A stretch of DNA of 45,194 nt from Arthrobacter silvisoli. Lineage in GTDB: Bacteria > Actinomycetota > Actinomycetes > Actinomycetales > Micrococcaceae. Of this stretch, positions 33,992-43,137 are shown piece after piece (within the stretch, counting starts at the first letter, position 1; each line of letters starts with the position of its first letter). Below the pieces are notes generated by a model. It was not told where the DNA came from. It searched no databases and saw only the letters and a list, made by a program, of their open reading frames with translations. The stretch spans positions 1 through 45,194 of the forward strand of contig NZ_QRCU01000029.1 in NCBI RefSeq assembly GCF_003369445.1, given 5' to 3'. The translations under genes were made by a program, and so were the position numbers.

Positions 33992-36106
33992 ATGAAAGCT
34001 AAGAATTTCTTCAAGGGCCCGGGCATCTGGATTGTTGTCGTGGTCGCCTTGCTCCTGGTGGCCTTCGCGACGCTGTTGCCTGGCGGGTCCACCCGGATCG
34101 ACACCGACCGGGGCCTGGAACTCCTCACCCAAAGCGGCAAGGTGGAGCAGGCCAAGATCTTCGATGCGGAGAACCGTGTGGACCTGGTGCTGAAGGACAA
34201 CCTGGTCATCGACGGCCAGGACAAGGGCAAGAATGTCCAGTTCTTCTACGTGAACCCGCGCGGCGCTGACGTCGTCAAGGCGGTGACCGACGCCAAACCG
34301 AGCAAGGGCTTCACCGACCAGCCCGTCGAGAACAACTGGTTCTCCGGACTGTTCTCCCTGCTGGTTCCCGTGCTGCTGCTCGGCGTGCTGTTCTGGTTCC
34401 TGCTCTCCCGCATGCAGGGCGGCGGGTCCAAGGTCATGCAGTTCGGCAAGTCCCGGGCCAAGATGATCAGCAAGGACATGCCGCAGGTGACCTTCGCCGA
34501 CGTCGCCGGTGCTGACGAAGCCGTAGAGGAGCTTCAGGAAATCAAGGAATTCCTTGCGGAACCGGGCAAATTCCAGGCAGTCGGCGCCAAGATCCCCAAG
34601 GGCGTCCTGCTGTTCGGCCCTCCCGGTACCGGCAAGACCCTCCTCGCCCGCGCCGTCGCCGGCGAGGCCGGGGTGCCGTTCTTCTCCATCTCCGGTTCGG
34701 ACTTCGTGGAAATGTTTGTCGGTGTGGGCGCCTCCCGCGTCCGCGACCTCTTCGAACAGGCCAAGGCCAACAGCCCGGCCATCATCTTCGTTGACGAGAT
34801 CGACGCCGTCGGCCGCCACCGCGGTGCCGGCATCGGCGGCGGCAATGACGAACGCGAGCAGACCCTCAACCAGATGCTCGTTGAAATGGACGGCTTCGAC
34901 GCCAAAACCAACGTCATCATGATCGCCGCCACGAACCGCCCGGACATCCTGGACCCGGCCCTGCTGCGCCCGGGCCGCTTCGACCGGCAGATCTCCGTGG
35001 ACGCCCCGGACCGGCTGGGCCGCGAACACATCCTGCGGGTCCACTCGAAGGGCAAGCCGCTGGCTCCCGGTGTGGACCTGAACGCCGTCGCAAAGAAGAC
35101 CCCCGGCTACACCGGTGCGGACCTTGCGAACGTGCTGAACGAGGCCGCCCTGCTGACGGCCCGCTCCAACGCCCAGCTCATTGACGACCGGGCCCTCGAC
35201 GAAGGCATCGACCGTGTCATGGGCGGCCCGCAGAAGCGCAGCCGCGTCCAGAAGGAGCACGACCGCAAGCTCACTGCCTACCACGAAGGCGGCCACGCCC
35301 TGGTGGCGGCGGCCCTGCACAACGCGCCGCCGGTCACAAAGGTCACCATCCTGCCGCGCGGCCGCGCCGGCGGCTACACCATGGTGGTGCCGGACGAGGA
35401 CCCGCAGGGCTACACCCGCAACGAGCTGCTGGACCGCATGGCCTGGGCCATGGGCGGCCGCGTCGCCGAGGAAATCGTCTTCCACGACCCCAGCACGGGT
35501 GCGTCCAACGACATCGAACAGGCCACCAGCACCGCCCGCCGCATGGTCAGCGACCTCGGCATGAGCGAGAAGGTCGGCACCATCAAGGTCAGCGGCGGCG
35601 ACTCCGATCCGCTGACCGGCCGCGGCGGCGCCGGCTCCGCACCGATCATCTCTAACCAGTTGGCCGCCCTCGTTGACGACGAGGTCCGCCGGCTCCTCGA
35701 TGAAGCGCACGACGAGGCCTATCAGATCCTCACCGAAAACCGCGACATCCTGGACCAGATCGCCCTGGAACTGCTGGAACGCGAAACCATCAACCAGGCC
35801 GACGTCGAGCGCCTCACCGCTGGTGTCCGCAAGCCCGTCGTCCGCCCGATCTGGCTCTCCAAGGAGACCCGCCCGGTCCAGCACATCGCCCCCGTCCTGT
35901 CCTCCCGGGAACGCGCCCAGCTAGCCGCCGAAGCGGCCGCACGGGCAGCCGCCGGCGAAGACGGCGAAGGCGAACTGCTGCCCCCGGCACTGGCCCACCC
36001 GGCAGCGGAACGGCCGTACGACAGCGGGGTTCCCGGGCACGAGTCGCAGCGTCCGGCAGGTCACACAGAGCCCGAGGCGGGCACCGACGTCGTACATCGC
36101 GGCTAA
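33992..36106 (+). CDS. ftsH: ATP-dependent zinc metalloprotease FtsH
   Basis: 704 aa. Two membrane segments (about 9-28 and 114-133) flank a periplasm-side loop. The AAA+ domain has Walker A GPPGTGKT (209-216), [10 protein letters not shown] as Walker B, and [18 protein letters not shown] as the second region of homology. The peptidase zinc site is HEGGH (431-435) with D507 as third ligand. It degrades membrane and regulatory proteins. The C-terminal ~80 residues are Ala/Pro/Glu-rich and non-conserved. First gene of a long operon; folE begins 10 bp downstream. Confidence 0.97.
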   Translation: MKAKNFFKGPGIWIVVVVALLLVAFATLLPGGSTRIDTDRGLELLTQSGKVEQAKIFDAENRVDLVLKDNLVIDGQDKGKNVQFFYVNPRGADVVKAVTDAKPSKGFTDQPVENNWFSGLFSLLVPVLLLGVLFWFLLSRMQGGGSKVMQFGKSRAKMISKDMPQVTFADVAGADEAVEELQEIKEFLAEPGKFQAVGAKIPKGVLLFGPPGTGKTLLARAVAGEAGVPFFSISGSDFVEMFVGVGASRVRDLFEQAKANSPAIIFVDEIDAVGRHRGAGIGGGNDEREQTLNQMLVEMDGFDAKTNVIMIAATNRPDILDPALLRPGRFDRQISVDAPDRLGREHILRVHSKGKPLAPGVDLNAVAKKTPGYTGADLANVLNEAALLTARSNAQLIDDRALDEGIDRVMGGPQKRSRVQKEHDRKLTAYHEGGHALVAAALHNAPPVTKVTILPRGRAGGYTMVVPDEDPQGYTRNELLDRMAWAMGGRVAEEIVFHDPSTGASNDIEQATSTARRMVSDLGMSEKVGTIKVSGGDSDPLTGRGGAGSAPIISNQLAALVDDEVRRLLDEAHDEAYQILTENRDILDQIALELLERETINQADVERLTAGVRKPVVRPIWLSKETRPVQHIAPVLSSRERAQLAAEAAARAAAGEDGEGELLPPALAHPAAERPYDSGVPGHESQRPAGHTEPEAGTDVVHRG

Positions 36107-36116
36107 GCTTTCTGCT

Positions 36117-36776
36117 GTGACTCACATCGACGATGACGACTTCAGTGGTGCCTTCGGCGTGGTGTCCGCCGGTGAATCCGGCGGTTCCCACGGCCACGGC
36201 AAGCACTCCCACAAGGTGGACCGGCCCCGGATCGAGGCCGCTGTGCGCGAGATCCTCCTCGCGATAGGGGAGGACCCGGACCGCGGCGGACTGGTGGATA
36301 CGCCCAAGCGCGTCGCCAAGGCCTACGCGGAAGTCTTCGCCGGCCTGCACCAGGACCCGGAAGAAATCCTGTCGACCACCTTCGACCTTGACCACGAGGA
36401 ACTCGTGCTGGTCAAGGATATTCCGTTCTACTCCACCTGCGAGCACCACCTGGTCCCGTTCCACGGTGTGGCCCACGTCGGCTACATCCCGTCCCACGAC
36501 GGCAGGGTCACCGGGCTGAGCAAGCTGGCCCGCCTCGTGGACATCTTCGCCCGCCGCCCGCAGGTGCAGGAACGGCTGACCACCCAGATCGTTGAGGCCC
36601 TAGTGGAGCACCTCAGCCCCCGCGGCGCCATCGTCGTCGTCGAATGCGAGCACATGTGCATGTCCATGCGCGGCATTCGGAAGCCCGGCGCGAAGACCGT
36701 CACCAGCGCGGTGCGCGGTCAACTTCATGACCCGGCTACCCGCGCCGAAGCCATGAGCCTCATCCTCGGAAGGTAA
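36117..36776 (+). CDS. folE: GTP cyclohydrolase I
   Basis: 219 aa. First step of tetrahydrofolate synthesis, forming 7,8-dihydroneopterin triphosphate from GTP. Zinc ligands are C108 and H111 in [10 protein letters not shown] and C181 in [11 protein letters not shown]. An N-terminal ~35-residue extension contains a His/Gly-rich stretch, [12 protein letters not shown], not part of the catalytic core. The GTG at 36117 lies 10 nt after ftsH without a strong ribosome-binding site. Confidence 0.97.
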   Translation: MTHIDDDDFSGAFGVVSAGESGGSHGHGKHSHKVDRPRIEAAVREILLAIGEDPDRGGLVDTPKRVAKAYAEVFAGLHQDPEEILSTTFDLDHEELVLVKDIPFYSTCEHHLVPFHGVAHVGYIPSHDGRVTGLSKLARLVDIFARRPQVQERLTTQIVEALVEHLSPRGAIVVVECEHMCMSMRGIRKPGAKTVTSAVRGQLHDPATRAEAMSLILGR

Positions 36777-36783
36777 GAAGACC

Positions 36784-37689
36784 ATGGACTCCCTCGCAGC
36801 AGCACCCGGAACAGGACCAGCAACCAACCCCCTGCCCATCCTCCGCAAACCGCGTGCGGCGGCCCGTTTCGAAGACCTGCCGGTAGACCGCACGGTGGTC
36901 ATGGGGATCCTGAACGTCACCCCTGATTCCTTCAGCGACGGCGGCAAGCACCCGACGGCGGACACCGCCATCGCTCACGGCCTGCGGATGTTCTACGCCG
37001 GGGCGGACATCATCGACATCGGCGGCGAATCCACCCGCCCGGGTGCCGAGTCCGTCACCCCCGAAGAGGAACAGCGCCGTGTCCTGCCGGCCATCCGGGC
37101 CCTGGTCAAGGCCGGCGCCCTGGTCAGCGTCGACACCACGCACACCTCCACCGCGGCGGCCGCGATCGAGGCCGGCGCGGCGATCATCAACGACGTGTCC
37201 GGCCTGACCATCGAGCCCGGCATGGCCGAACTCATCGCCGCCAGCAAGGTGAAGTACATCCTCACCCACCGCCGGGGCGACGCCGAGAGCATGGACAGCC
37301 TGGCCGAGTACGGCAGCGTGGTGGACGAGGTGATCGAGGAACTGGAAGGCGTCCGGGGCAAGCTGTACGCGGCCGGCGTCGCGCCCGAGCAGATCATCGT
37401 GGACCCGGGCCTGGGCTTTTCCAAGAACGAAGCCCAGAACTGGGAACTCCTCAAGCACATCGGCAAGCTGGACGCGCTGGGCCACCCGATCCTCGTCGGG
37501 GCCTCCCGCAAGCGCTTCCTGGGCAGCCTGCTGACCGTCGCCGGCAAGGCGGCCGCCCCGGAGGAGCGGGACTACGCCACGGCGGCGATCACCGCAATCA
37601 GCGCCGCACGCGGCATCTGGGGCGTGCGCGTGCACGACGTCGGTCCCAGCCTGGATGCGGTCAAGGTCGCCGCGCGCATCCGGCACTGA
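36784..37689 (+). CDS. folP: Dihydropteroate synthase
   Basis: 301 aa. It joins p-aminobenzoate to dihydropterin pyrophosphate, the sulfonamide target. MGILNVTPDSFSDGGKH and DIGGESTRPGAESV are the two DHPS signatures, and VGASRKRFLG is the late substrate loop. The ~30-residue N-terminal extension before FEDLPVDRTVVMG is non-conserved. It starts 7 bp after folE with AGGTAAGAAG upstream. Confidence 0.97.
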   Translation: MDSLAAAPGTGPATNPLPILRKPRAAARFEDLPVDRTVVMGILNVTPDSFSDGGKHPTADTAIAHGLRMFYAGADIIDIGGESTRPGAESVTPEEEQRRVLPAIRALVKAGALVSVDTTHTSTAAAAIEAGAAIINDVSGLTIEPGMAELIAASKVKYILTHRRGDAESMDSLAEYGSVVDEVIEELEGVRGKLYAAGVAPEQIIVDPGLGFSKNEAQNWELLKHIGKLDALGHPILVGASRKRFLGSLLTVAGKAAAPEERDYATAAITAISAARGIWGVRVHDVGPSLDAVKVAARIRH

Positions 37690-37723
37690 AGCTCGCGTAT
37701 CCGAACTGAATGAGGGGAAGCGT

Positions 37724-38083
37724 TTGGACAAGATCACGCTGACGGGAGTCACCGCCGTCGGACACCACGGGGTGTTCGATTTCGAACGCCGTGAAGGGCA
37801 GCCCTTCGTGGTGGACGCGGTGCTGTACACGGATTTCTCCCAGGCGGCAGCAACGGACGACGTCGAACACACCGCGCACTACGGCGAAGTGGCGGAGTAC
37901 ATCGTGTCCGAAATCAGCGGTGAGCCGCTGAACCTGATCGAGGGGCTCGCGGTCCGCATCGCCGAAGGCATCCTTGCCGGCTACCAGGTGTCCGCCGTCG
38001 ACGTCACCGTCCACAAGCCGAAGGCGCCCATCGAGGTGCCCTTCAGCGACGTGACGGTCAGCGTCCACCGGGAGCGCCCATGA
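37724..38083 (+). CDS. folB: Dihydroneopterin aldolase
   Basis: 119 aa. It releases glycolaldehyde from dihydroneopterin. GVTAVGHHGVFDFERREGQPF is the usual N-terminal signature; HYGEVAEYIV and VHKPKAPIEVPFSDV follow, the latter holding the catalytic lysine. I chose the TTG at 37724 with GAGGGGAAG upstream, which gives standard length; an ATG at 37655 would overlap folP and add an unlikely N-terminus. It ends in an ATGA overlap with folK. Confidence 0.94.
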   Translation: MDKITLTGVTAVGHHGVFDFERREGQPFVVDAVLYTDFSQAAATDDVEHTAHYGEVAEYIVSEISGEPLNLIEGLAVRIAEGILAGYQVSAVDVTVHKPKAPIEVPFSDVTVSVHRERP

Positions 38084-38646
38084 GCGGACCCACCAAAGCC
38101 ATCCTGGCGCTCGGCAGCAACCTGGGGGAGCGGAACGACACCCTGTCCACCGCGGTCGCGGACCTCGTGGACAGGCCCGAGGTGCGCCTGCTCGGCGTTT
38201 CCCCCATCGTCCAGACCAAGGCGGTAGGCGGGCCCGCGGGCCAGCCCGATTTCCTGAACATGGTGATCGCAGTCGAAACCACCCTGGGCCCGTACGAACT
38301 GCTCGAGCACTGCCACAGCGTCGAACAGAAGCACCACCGCGTCCGCGAGGTCCGCTGGGGTCCCCGGACCCTGGACGTTGACATCATCACCTACGGCGAA
38401 CTGCGCAGCGATGACGAAGAACTCACCCTGCCGCACCCGCGGGCCGCGGAGCGCGCGTTCGTGCTCTACCCGTGGGCGCAGTTGGACCCGGCCGCGCGCC
38501 TGAACGGCGAAAGCGTGGCCGAACTCGCGGTGAAGGCGCAGGATTTCCCGGGGCTGCGGCCCTTCGACGGCTTCGACGGCGACAGCGCTGGAAGCAGCAC
38601 GTCCGAGGCCGTCGCCGGCAGCGTTCCGGGGGTGGAGCCGGCATGA
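38080..38646 (+). CDS. folK: 2-amino-4-hydroxy-6-hydroxymethyldihydropteridine pyrophosphokinase
   Basis: 188 aa. It activates 6-hydroxymethyl-dihydropterin with ATP for FolP. AILALGSNLGER and RWGPRTLDVDIITYG (the HPPK signature with metal-binding aspartates) are present. A ~30-residue Ser/Gly-rich tail follows the core. It overlaps folB and the DUF3180 gene through ATGA at both ends, indicating tight coupling. Confidence 0.97.
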   Translation: MSGPTKAILALGSNLGERNDTLSTAVADLVDRPEVRLLGVSPIVQTKAVGGPAGQPDFLNMVIAVETTLGPYELLEHCHSVEQKHHRVREVRWGPRTLDVDIITYGELRSDDEELTLPHPRAAERAFVLYPWAQLDPAARLNGESVAELAVKAQDFPGLRPFDGFDGDSAGSSTSEAVAGSVPGVEPA

Positions 38647-39164
38647 AAGCGATGCGCCCGATCGCCTTGCTGATCATCGCCGTCGTCCTTGCGGGCGCAG
38701 GCTGGCTGACGGTGGTCGCCACCAACCGCTACGGCCTGGCGTCGCCGGTCCTTCCGGCCTCGGCCCTCGTCACCATGGGCGTCATCGCCGCGATCACCCT
38801 CATCATGGGCATTCGCGTACTGCGGTGGCGCAACGGCAAGAAGAAGTCAATGCTGAACCCGATCCTGGCCGCACGGACGCTGATTCTGGCCCAGGCCTGC
38901 GCCTATGTCGGCGCCATGCTGCTGGGCTGGCATGCCGGGATCGTGGTGGAGCAACTGCGGATCTGGAACTTCCGCAGCGACCAGCCGGTCCTGTGGCTCG
39001 CCCTCATCATGGGCGGCGGCGGGCTGGTCATGGTGGTGGTGGGCCTGGTCGTCGAGCGATTCTGCCGCATCCCCCCGGAGGACCTGGAAGGCGGCGGAAC
39101 GGCCGGAGGACCGCGGCGCGGAGACGCCAAGGGTGAAGGTGAGTATGCATACCTCCGCGATTGA
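38643..39164 (+). CDS. DUF3180 membrane protein
   Basis: 173 aa with about four membrane segments: LLIIAVVLAGAGWLTVVAT, LVTMGVIAAITLIMGI, LAQACAYVGAMLLGWHAGI and WLALIMGGGGLVMVVVGLV. This matches DUF3180, which follows folK in many Actinobacteria. Function unknown. The ATG at 38643 overlaps the folK stop. Its end overlaps the next gene by 20 nt. Confidence 0.9.
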   Translation: MKAMRPIALLIIAVVLAGAGWLTVVATNRYGLASPVLPASALVTMGVIAAITLIMGIRVLRWRNGKKKSMLNPILAARTLILAQACAYVGAMLLGWHAGIVVEQLRIWNFRSDQPVLWLALIMGGGGLVMVVVGLVVERFCRIPPEDLEGGGTAGGPRRGDAKGEGEYAYLRD

Positions 39165-39657
39165 TCCACCCGGTATCGAATGGCAGCGGGTCTCATCGAA
39201 GTACGTGACCGTGCGGCTCGTCGAATGGGCCGTCGGCAACCTGCTGTTGGTGGCAGTGCTCAGCATCCCCCTCCTGTTCGTGCTTCTGGGTGGGTGGCAG
39301 TTTCCGCCGCTGTGGCTGGCTGCGATCGTTCCGGCGGCCATGTTCCTGCTCGCCCTCTGGCGACTCGTGCTGATCCCGCGCCAGGTCCGTGCCATCGGAT
39401 ACGCCGAACGCGACGAGGATCTCCTTATCCGCCGCGGCATCTTCTACCAGCGCACCATGGTGGTGCCCTACGGGCGCATGCAGTACGTCGACGTCGCCGT
39501 GGGCCCGGTCGAGCGGGCGCTGGGCCTGTGCACACTGAAGCTGCACACGGCGTCCCCCGGAACGAACGCCTTGCTGCCCGGGCTCCCGGCCGCCGAGGGC
39601 GCCCGCCTCCGCGAACAGCTCACCGCCCGCGGCGAAGCGCGACTGGCAGGTCTGTGA
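39145..39657 (+). CDS. bPH2-domain membrane protein (YdbS-like)
   Basis: 170 aa. Two membrane segments (about 29-50 and 55-74) are followed by a bacterial PH-like domain: LLIRRGIFYQRTMVVPYGRMQYVDVAVGPVERALGL with HTASPGTNA. This layout is that of YdbS-type proteins. The start ATG 39145 has AAGGTG upstream and lies inside the end of the DUF3180 gene. It pairs with the longer bPH2 gene downstream, as ydbS and ydbT do in Bacillus. Confidence 0.9.
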   Translation: MHTSAIDPPGIEWQRVSSKYVTVRLVEWAVGNLLLVAVLSIPLLFVLLGGWQFPPLWLAAIVPAAMFLLALWRLVLIPRQVRAIGYAERDEDLLIRRGIFYQRTMVVPYGRMQYVDVAVGPVERALGLCTLKLHTASPGTNALLPGLPAAEGARLREQLTARGEARLAGL

Positions 39658-39661
39658 GCGG

Positions 39662-41185
39662 GTGTCCGTGGACGTGAACCGGGACCGGCCCGCCGTCGAC
39701 GCCGACTGGCACCGCGTGCACCCGGCGTCGCCCTTCGTGCGGGGTTGGGTGGCGCTGGTCGCCGTCGTCGTCTTCTTCGGACGGGACATCTTCGAACGCG
39801 CGCTGCAAGGCCGCGAACTGGTCGACGAGGGCCTCAACGGGCGTATCCTGTGGCTCCTGGCCGGCGGCGCCGCATTGTTGTTGCTCACCGTGGCCGGCTT
39901 CGTCCTGAGCTGGTACTTCACGCGCTACCAGCTCAGCCAAGGCTACGTCCGCGTCAACACCGGGTTCCTCTTCAAGCAGCAGCGCCAGGCCCGGCTGGAC
40001 CGGGTGCAGGCCATCGACATCGTGCAGCCGCTGCTGGCCCGGATCTTCGGGCTCGCCGAACTGAAGTTCGAGGTGGCCGACGCCGGCGAATCGGCCGTGC
40101 GCCTGGCGTACCTGCCGATCGAACAGGCCAAGCAGTTGCGCGCCACTATCCTGGGCCGGGCCGCGGGCGTGGCCGACGGCGCCGAAACCGCGCCCGTGCC
40201 GGAGGCGCCGGAGCATGTGGTCCTCAGTGTCCCGCACGGCCGGCTGGTTGGCTCCCTCCTGCTGAGCGAACAGAGTTTCTTCGTGGTCCTTGGCGCGATT
40301 GCCTCGGTGGTGTTCTCGGTGCTCACCGAATCCGGCGCCGTGGTCCTCTACCTGATCCCGGCGATCCTCGGCCTCGGCGCCGCGTACTGGAAGTCGTTCA
40401 ACAAGGGCTTCAACTTCACCGCGGCGATCTCGCCCGACGGCATCCGGCTCCGCTACGGGCTGCTCGACACCCAGGCACAGACCGTTCCGCCGGGCCGGAT
40501 CCAGGCCTTGCGGATCACCCAGCCGCCCCTGTGGCGGATCCTTGGCTGGTACCGCATCCAGGTCAACGTGGCCGGCTATGGCGGCAATCCGGGGAACGAG
40601 AACGCCGCCCGCACCACCTTGCTGCCCGTGGGCGGGATGGGTGAGGTCATGCAGACCCTCGCCCTCGTGCTGCCTGATCCCGGCACCCCGGACCCGTACC
40701 GGGTGTTCGCGGCGGCCGTGAACGGCCTGGATTCCGACGCCGGATTCACCACCACCCCGCGCCGGGCCCGCCTGATCGCCCCGCTGGGCTGGCGGCGCAA
40801 CGCCTTCCTGGCCACCGGTACCGCCCTGCTGCTGCGCTCGGGCCGCTGGTGGCGGCAGCTGGTGCTCGTGCCGCACCAGCGCACCCAGTCCATGGCCCTG
40901 AGCCAGGGACCCCTTGCACGCCGCTTCGGGGTGGCGGACCTGGTGCTGCACACCACCGCCGGTCCCGTGGTGCCGCGGCTGATCCAGGCCGACGTCGGCG
41001 AGGCGGTGGCGTTGTTCGACCAGCAGGCCGCCCGCGCCAGGGAAGCCCGCAAACGCCAGACCAGCGAGCAATGGCTCGCGGAACTCTCACGGGCCGGCTC
41101 CCTGCCGGTGCCCGCGCCGTTGCAAGCAGTGCAGCGGCCCGCGAACGCAACCACGACAACCCAGGAGGAACCCCGCAATGGCTAG
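39662..41185 (+). CDS. Large bPH2-domain membrane protein (YdbT-like)
   Basis: 507 aa. About four membrane segments occur in pairs, near residues 28-80 and 195-250. At least two PH-like regions are visible, one with FLFKQQRQARLDRVQAIDIVQPLLARIFGL and one with GLLDTQAQTVPPGRIQALRITQPPLWR. A third is near QRTQSMALSQGPLARRFGV. The GTG at 39662 follows the upstream stop by 4 bp; a GTG six bases later is possible. In Bacillus, ydbST influence sensitivity to certain antimicrobial peptides; a similar envelope role here is inference. It overlaps the next gene by 8 nt. Confidence 0.9.
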   Translation: MSVDVNRDRPAVDADWHRVHPASPFVRGWVALVAVVVFFGRDIFERALQGRELVDEGLNGRILWLLAGGAALLLLTVAGFVLSWYFTRYQLSQGYVRVNTGFLFKQQRQARLDRVQAIDIVQPLLARIFGLAELKFEVADAGESAVRLAYLPIEQAKQLRATILGRAAGVADGAETAPVPEAPEHVVLSVPHGRLVGSLLLSEQSFFVVLGAIASVVFSVLTESGAVVLYLIPAILGLGAAYWKSFNKGFNFTAAISPDGIRLRYGLLDTQAQTVPPGRIQALRITQPPLWRILGWYRIQVNVAGYGGNPGNENAARTTLLPVGGMGEVMQTLALVLPDPGTPDPYRVFAAAVNGLDSDAGFTTTPRRARLIAPLGWRRNAFLATGTALLLRSGRWWRQLVLVPHQRTQSMALSQGPLARRFGVADLVLHTTAGPVVPRLIQADVGEAVALFDQQAARAREARKRQTSEQWLAELSRAGSLPVPAPLQAVQRPANATTTTQEEPRNG

Positions 41186-42110
41186 GCCCGGACGACTCGG
41201 CGTCGGAATCATCGGTGCCGGCAAGGTGGGCGCAGTGCTCGGTGCCGCCCTGCGCGGGGCCGAGCACGCCGTCGTCGGGGTGTCCGCAGTCTCGGAGGCC
41301 AGCCGGGAGCGCGCCGAAATCCTGCTGCCTGGCGTCCCGGTCCTGGAAATCCAGGAAATCGTGGAACGTTCAGAACTGGTCCTGCTCGCGGTCCCGGACG
41401 ATGTGCTCGGCGGGCTCGTCGACGGACTGGCCAAGCTCGGTGCCTGGCAGCCGGGACAGCTGGTGGCGCATACCTCGGGCCGGTACGGCGTCGGGGTCCT
41501 GCAGCCTGTCCGTGCGGCCGGGGCGATTCCGCTCGCACTGCACCCGGCCATGACCTTCACCGGCATGAGCCTGGACCTGACCCGGCTCCAGGACTGCACT
41601 TTCGGGGTCACCGCGGACGCCGCGATGCTGCCGATCGGCCAGGCCCTGGTGATGGAAATGGGCGCCGAGCCCGTGGTCATCGCCGAGGCGGACCGCACCA
41701 TCTACCACGCGGCCCTCGCCCACAGCTCGAACCACATGGCCACCCTCGTTGCGCAGGGCTCCCAATTGCTGCGTGAGATCGGGGTCGAGCAGCCGGAGAA
41801 CATGCTCGGCCCGCTGCTGCGCGCGACCCTCGAAAACGCCCTCGCGTCCGGCGAATCCGCGCTGACCGGCCCGGTGGCGCGCGGCGACGCCGGCACTGTC
41901 GCCGACCACGTGCAGGCCCTGCGCGACCACGACGCCGCCGGCAGCGGCGATATCCTGCCGGCGTACATCGCGATGGCGCGCGCCACAGCGTTGCGCGCCG
42001 CGAAACGCGGACTGCTCACCGACGGGCAGTTCAGCGGGATCGACGCCGCACTCGGCGGCCCGGACACCTCCGGGCCGGGAACTGACGGCACCACCTCGGA
42101 AGGCAACTGA
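41178..42110 (+). CDS. DUF2520/Rossmann-fold protein
   Basis: 310 aa. The N-terminal Rossmann domain ([18 protein letters not shown], with [14 protein letters not shown]) is followed by an all-helical C-terminal domain with [15 protein letters not shown], as in DUF2520 proteins. They resemble 6-phosphogluconate or ketopantoate dehydrogenase folds. The gene stands directly before panC, a conserved pairing, so a reductase step feeding pantothenate (ketopantoate reduction) is possible but unproven. The ATG at 41178 has AGGAGG close by. Confidence 0.88.
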   Translation: MARPGRLGVGIIGAGKVGAVLGAALRGAEHAVVGVSAVSEASRERAEILLPGVPVLEIQEIVERSELVLLAVPDDVLGGLVDGLAKLGAWQPGQLVAHTSGRYGVGVLQPVRAAGAIPLALHPAMTFTGMSLDLTRLQDCTFGVTADAAMLPIGQALVMEMGAEPVVIAEADRTIYHAALAHSSNHMATLVAQGSQLLREIGVEQPENMLGPLLRATLENALASGESALTGPVARGDAGTVADHVQALRDHDAAGSGDILPAYIAMARATALRAAKRGLLTDGQFSGIDAALGGPDTSGPGTDGTTSEGN

Positions 42111-42112
42111 CC

Positions 42113-43030
42113 ATGGCAATCAAGCTCGTCACCACCGCGGCGGAACTGCGCGCCGAGGGCGCCCGGCTCCTGAAGGAAAAGGGCGGCAGCTCGCTCGGTT
42201 TCGTCCCCACCATGGGGGCCCTGCACTCCGGACACGCTACCCTTGCGCGCACCGCCGTCGCCGCCAACGACGTCACGGCCGCGTCCATCTTCGTGAATCC
42301 CCTGCAGTTCGGCGACGCCGTGGACCTGGACCGCTACCCGCGCACCCTCGAGGCGGACATGGACCTCCTCGACGCCGAGGGCGTGGACCTCGTGTTCGCA
42401 CCCTCCGTCGAGGAGGTCTACCCGGACGGGCAGCCGCTGGTCCGCGTCACCTCCGGCCCGTTGGGCGAAAAGTGGGAGGGCGCCTCGCGTCCCGGACATT
42501 TCGACGGCGCGCTCACCGTGGTCGCGAAGCTGCTGCACTATGCCCTTCCAATCGGTGGGCTTCCGGCCGGTTCCGCGGCCGACGGCGGAGCTGCCGCGTA
42601 CCGCGCCTACTTCGGCCAGAAGGACGCCCAGCAGCTCGCGCTCGTCCGCCGCATGGTGGCCGACCTGAACTTCCCGGTGGAGATCGTGGCCGTCCCCACG
42701 GTGCGTGCCGAGGACGGCCTGGCCCTGTCCAGCCGCAACCGCTTCCTCAGCGCGGAGGAACGAGAGGCGGCCCTTGTCCTCTCCCGTGCCCTTCGCCTGC
42801 TGGAGCAGCGCGCCGACGCCCACGAACCGCTGGACCTGCCCTCCGCCGTCGAACTTGTCCGCTCCCAGCCGCTCGTGGAACTGGACTACTTCGATGTCGT
42901 GGACCCCCGCACGCTCGAGCCGCTGGCCGAGAACTGCCAGGACACCCCGTTCCGCGGAGAAGGCCTCGCGATCATCGCCGCGAAGGTGGGCCCGGTCCGG
43001 CTGATAGACAACATTCCGCTGAATTCCTAA
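42113..43030 (+). CDS. panC: Pantothenate synthetase
   Basis: 305 aa. It condenses pantoate and beta-alanine with ATP. Motifs: [14 protein letters not shown] (HxGH nucleotide site), [39 protein letters not shown] (FG[EQ]KD), and ALSSRN. Between KLLHY and FGQKD there is an extra ~16-residue Ala/Gly-rich insertion relative to E. coli PanC. It starts 2 bp after the DUF2520 gene. No panD follows in this window. End of the ftsH-panC run. Confidence 0.96.
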   Translation: MAIKLVTTAAELRAEGARLLKEKGGSSLGFVPTMGALHSGHATLARTAVAANDVTAASIFVNPLQFGDAVDLDRYPRTLEADMDLLDAEGVDLVFAPSVEEVYPDGQPLVRVTSGPLGEKWEGASRPGHFDGALTVVAKLLHYALPIGGLPAGSAADGGAAAYRAYFGQKDAQQLALVRRMVADLNFPVEIVAVPTVRAEDGLALSSRNRFLSAEEREAALVLSRALRLLEQRADAHEPLDLPSAVELVRSQPLVELDYFDVVDPRTLEPLAENCQDTPFRGEGLAIIAAKVGPVRLIDNIPLNS

Positions 43031-43050
43031 AACGAATTTGCTGTTGCCTG

Positions 43051-43079
43051 CTGACGGGAATGCGGCAGCGTCCTAGACT
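43051..43079 (+). promoter_or_regulatory. Promoter of the DHA2 efflux gene
   Basis: CTGACG (43051-43056), a 17-nt spacer and TAGACT (43074-43079) form a good housekeeping-type promoter 58 nt upstream of the ATG at 43138. Confidence 0.6.
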
Positions 43080-43137
43080 GTTGCAGTTTTCAAGGTTGAT
43101 CTCCGGCCGACTCCGCACCCGAACCTGAGGGACCCTC

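Noticed and set aside
33908..35884. 658-aa minus-strand open frame
   Set aside because: Antisense to ftsH, caused by high GC at third positions; no domain or ribosome-binding site.
39620..41071. 483-aa minus-strand open frame
   Set aside because: Antisense to the large bPH2 gene; Gln/Gly/His-rich composition typical of a shadow frame.
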